The notes under the pieces are model-generated. The model saw only the letters and a list, made by a program, of their open reading frames with translations, was not told the origin of the DNA and ran no database searches. From IMG/VR virus record IMGVR_UViG_3300034101_003479, positions 21,871-85,870 of that record: DNA of 64,000 bases. One strand, written 5' to 3'. Positions 62,501 through 64,000 of the stretch are shown here, in pieces. The translations under genes were made by a program, and so were the position numbers. Position 1 is the stretch's first letter, and every line of letters starts with the position of its first letter. Source of the DNA: a virus.

Positions 62501-62555
62501 CTGAGGTCCACTCTGCTGCTGTGCCTCTTCTTACTTGAATTCTTACTGTTGACAT
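59502..62555 (-). CDS. Large tail fibre protein
   Basis: A 1017-residue repetitive protein. The N-terminus QVRRGTAAEWTSVNPTLAAG and TRKLKIGTGNTAW is a common phage fibre opening. Repeated modules follow: FETTLAVTDPTANRTITFPD and FETVLEAGDPTADRTVTLPN, three NVHGI units, and VDSAPETLNTLNELAEAIGE. The C-terminal part (QITLPSSGYSTGQSIDFYQA) is a beta tip. It likely binds the host surface. A TGCTATAAT promoter and AAGGGG lie upstream. Confidence 0.88.
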   Translation of the reverse strand: MSTVRIQVRRGTAAEWTSVNPTLAAGEMGVETDTRKLKIGTGNTAWTSLSYIAADSPAITEIAQDAIDQALSMGSGLTKSYNDVTNTISITVDTNVIATNSYVDNAVGGLQNTVTSDYVLLADVGNAGGPAKLDANGNLLVPKSSIILEGTTGNDFETTLAVTDPTANRTITFPDATTTVVGTDTAQTLSNKTLTSPIINGATVGGDIIPSSDATYDLGSPENKFKDLYLSGTTLYLDTATIEIDSTDIKLSHSGNSTTIPIGNGNHTVVTLAGQQTLSDKTLTTPTINGGEITATGGTPRIHGIYLPSPHFITFEGTTNNEFETVLEAGDPTADRTVTLPNASGTLALTSYVDNKVAELVDSAPETLNTLNELAEAIGEDENYAATMTNALGVITQAGMTHSTSTTNVHGIPDTTLLVTNSEVSESIGNAITTHNGTETNVHGISNTADLMLKTGSTMTGALVLSGSPQNNLEASTKQYVDNEISNTEIYADSTADSKISTHASVTQNVHGIADTALLATKSYADTAEADAITAAQTFTTDAINALDTDDIEEGTTNKYYTSVRSTADAVAAMSDGGNAIATDSLEVSTNDFNVGADAKDLRTDDDYTNPIAVFSTAANDYAQVAVKNTTDAPNSSTDVILYSSNGNDASGWVNIGITAPTFADPDFTITGGNDGYIFMEAPVGTAGNGNLVIATGANGTHNHIVFAAGGLQSNNTQMTIFPDENVHIEIDTPSTSPTTGALTVVGGVGIQGDLNINGDVTIEGTIVFGGEGTTVETSNLSVTDPLIFTGDNNASDIVDLGFIGEYTIGGNTKYSGIVRDASDGVIKAFKHASTKPTSTVNFAEAGIEYSDLQVAAINASSLTVGDVSNTEFGYLNGVTSAIQTQIDTKAPINAPTFTGTVTVSASGIAFSDGTQTKIGVPSITTFGTERTSSETLASGEQDKFIPISGAVQITLPSSGYSTGQSIDFYQASGTGASFASTNGVVGTPGLKFRNTNSVVTAMKTPSGWLVFGDLLA

Positions 62556-62577
62556 ATTTATTACCCCTTATTTGCTA

Positions 62578-62586
62578 ATTATAGCA
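62578..62586 (-). promoter_or_regulatory. Extended -10 promoter before the large fibre gene
   Basis: Minus-strand TGCTATAAT, then a leader with AAGGGG before ATG 62555. Confidence 0.7.
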
Positions 62587-62595
62587 TTATTTTGT

Positions 62596-62952
62596 TTAAA
62601 CTAGAACCCCAGAATCAAATATAATTCCATATACTGAAGTCGATGGAGATCCACCGTCAGCAAATTTAGTTGCTGTGGTGTTTACTCCGTTTGCCTGTAC
62701 TGTGTATATTGGAAGTCCATTATAATCTATTGCTAATCCAACATCCATAAACCCAATTTCTGTTGAGTTGTCTGGAATATCTGAGACAAAAGCTATAGGA
62801 CTCCAAGTTCCATTTAACTGGATTTGTAGCTTATTTGTTGCTGTATCAAATCTTAAGGGGGTTGTTCCCAATATAACGTCAGAACCAAATGTGGCATCTC
62901 CTGCGACATCGATTCCATTCTTAACTTTAAAGTTCTTATCTGTTGTTGACAT
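62596..62952 (-). CDS. Short fibre-type structural protein
   Basis: 118 residues beginning NFKVKNGIDVAGDATFGSDV, a repeat pattern typical of fibre shaft proteins, ending VYGIIFDSGVLV. Likely a fibre accessory. In the gap 62953-63016 a weak GGTGGGG/CCCC stem occurs, without a clear U run on the coding strand. Confidence 0.75.
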   Translation of the reverse strand: MSTTDKNFKVKNGIDVAGDATFGSDVILGTTPLRFDTATNKLQIQLNGTWSPIAFVSDIPDNSTEIGFMDVGLAIDYNGLPIYTVQANGVNTTATKFADGGSPSTSVYGIIFDSGVLV

Positions 62953-63016
62953 TTAAGTTCACATATCCCCTAATTGTTTTGGTGGGGTTTTGAAAGGACC
63001 CCCTACCTTTATTTAA

Positions 63017-64000
63017 TTATTTAATTAATGTTGCTACTACTGTTACTGTTGTATTTGCATGAACAGTGTCTACTTCTATTGCAAGATTTCCATTTAGGTA
63101 AGATGCTCCAACTGATCCAAGAGACCCGTTGGTTCCGACCATACCAAATTCTGTTATTGCTATATTGTTTGATGAATCTGTAGTTAGTAGAACTTCTGAA
63201 ATCTGTGAGTGTGTTGCTGTTGCAAACTTAACCCAAGCTTTTGCTGTTCCGTAGTCTGACTTAGACCATGACATTACTGATGATCCTGTTTGAGCTGTAG
63301 GAACTACTCCTTGAGCTGCTCTTTGGGAGCTAAGATCATTTATGTTTAAAGCTGTAAACTCTGTTGTTCCGTCTAGAACATCGTCAAGTGCTGCTTGAGC
63401 TGTGGCTTCTGCTGCAGACTGTGCTGCGTTTGCCTTGCTTGTTGCATCTGCTGATGCAGTTGCTTCTGCTGCAGTCTGTGCAGCGTTAGCCTTTGAAGTA
63501 GCATCTGCTGAGGCTGTAGCCTCTGCTGCAGTCTGTGCTGCTGATGCATAACCCTGTGCTGCTGTGTCAAGATCAGAAATTTCTGAGTTAACATATGATG
63601 TGTCAGCCTTTGTTCCAACTAATGTTGTGAGGTTTGTAATTGTATCTGGTGAATCACCAAGTGCTTCTGCCAGTTCGTTAAGTGTGTTTAAAAGTTCTGG
63701 TGCTGAATCAACAAGTGCTGAAACTGCTCCATCTGTGTAAAGGTTTGCTGCTGCTTGTGCTGCGTTTGCCTTAGAAGTAGCGTCTAGTGCTGCTGCAGTG
63801 ATTGCTGCTGCTTCTGCAGCGTTAGCCTTTGATGTTGCATCTGCTGATGCAGTTGCTTCTGCTGCTGCTTGTGCTGCGTTAGCCTTAGAAGTAGCATCGG
63901 TTGCTGCTGCAGACTGTGCTGCGTTTGCCTTGCTTGTTGCATCTGCTGATGCAGTTGCTTCTGCTGCAGTCTGTGCAGCGTTAGCCTTTGAAGTAGCATC
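63017..64000 (-). CDS. Alanine-repeat tail fibre, 5' end cut by window
   Basis: One frame runs from the window edge to TAA at 63017 (at least 327 residues). It consists of repeats of about 19 residues (ASADATSKANAAQTAAEAT), a fibre motif DSAPELLNTLNELAEALGD, another block of repeats and a C-terminal beta domain (KAWVKFATATHSQISEVLL). The alanine-rich repeats should form a trimeric coiled-coil shaft. Gln/Leu-rich readings of this region in other frames are artefacts. Confidence 0.88.
   Translation of the reverse strand, partial: DATSKANAAQTAAEATASADATSKANAAQSAAATDATSKANAAQAAAEATASADATSKANAAEAAAITAAALDATSKANAAQAAANLYTDGAVSALVDSAPELLNTLNELAEALGDSPDTITNLTTLVGTKADTSYVNSEISDLDTAAQGYASAAQTAAEATASADATSKANAAQTAAEATASADATSKANAAQSAAEATAQAALDDVLDGTTEFTALNINDLSSQRAAQGVVPTAQTGSSVMSWSKSDYGTAKAWVKFATATHSQISEVLLTTDSSNNIAITEFGMVGTNGSLGSVGASYLNGNLAIEVDTVHANTTVTVVATLIK
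63409..64000 (-). repeat. Long direct repeats in the alanine-rich fibre gene
   Basis: A stretch of about 97 bases at 63409-63505 recurs exactly at 63904-64000, where the window ends, so the true repeat may be longer. Shorter 57-base variants fill the rest. The near identity of the DNA, not just protein, points to recent duplication or recombination. Confidence 0.9.

Noticed and set aside
62953-63016. Terminator between the two fibre genes
   Set aside because: The GGGG/CCCC stem is interrupted, and the T-rich tail is on the plus strand, opposite to transcription.
63373-63999. Gln/Leu-rich open frames on the minus strand
   Set aside because: They are off-frame readings of the alanine-rich repeats; the continuous frame ending at 63017 is the real gene.
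1-64000. Lysogeny genes (integrase, repressor, attachment site)
   Set aside because: No tyrosine or serine recombinase motif and no attachment-site repeat next to the tRNA were seen.

Overview
The window is a 64 kb piece of a tailed double-stranded DNA bacteriophage genome. Every gene I can support lies on the minus strand, so transcription runs from position 64000 towards position 1. The proteins include an HK97-type major capsid protein and prohead protease, a portal, a large terminase, a 2086-residue tape measure protein, a frameshifted pair of tail assembly chaperones and many beta-rich tail and fibre proteins. I see no contractile sheath gene, so a long-tailed siphovirus is most likely. 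The DNA is AT-rich and uses AGGAGG-type ribosome sites, TATAAT-type promoters (several placed for leaderless mRNAs) and TAATG or ATGA stop/start couplings. The mix of genes (DnaE-type polymerase, B12 adenosyltransferase, a secreted protein resembling small actinobacterial exported proteins) fits a phage of a low-GC, possibly aquatic, actinobacterium. That host assignment is inference.

Layout in the direction of transcription. 64000-58171: tail fibre and virion surface proteins, including a partial alanine-repeat fibre, a 1017-residue fibre, and a protein combining fibronectin-like domains, a TPFGF repeat and a Hint-like domain. 58158-51436: a compact set of enzyme genes: a protein of unknown type, one degenerate and three intact-looking 2-oxoglutarate/Fe(II) oxygenase-family proteins, at least two paralogous DUF6065-like proteins, a GlcNAc-transferase-like glycosyltransferase and a short-chain dehydrogenase. 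51411-41224: a LamG-type surface protein, portal, protease/scaffold, capsid, head-tail connectors and tail tube protein. 41121-21530: tail chaperones with a -1 frameshift site, tape measure, minor tail and tip proteins, and three coiled-coil micro-proteins. 21443-12406: replication genes (metallophosphoesterase, DnaB-type helicase, primase, gp32-like single-strand binding protein, a tRNA, a DnaE polymerase). 12305-3348: RecA, nucleases, three more 2OG oxygenases, a B12 module, and a sugar nucleotidyltransferase plus glycosyltransferase. 3314-1: small and large terminase subunits, a small Cys-rich protein, and a quinone oxidoreductase cut by the window edge.

The replication proteins form a fairly self-sufficient replisome and recombination set. 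The structural genes are in canonical order, except that the terminase lies about 44 kb from the portal. The most unusual content is six intact-looking 2OG oxygenases plus one that has lost its metal ligands, two glycosyltransferases and a sugar nucleotidyltransferase. I infer a phage-encoded system for hydroxylating and glycosylating proteins (perhaps its own fibres) or host surface glycans. No integrase, repressor, lysin or confident holin is visible. No gene-free stretch exceeds about 110 bases.
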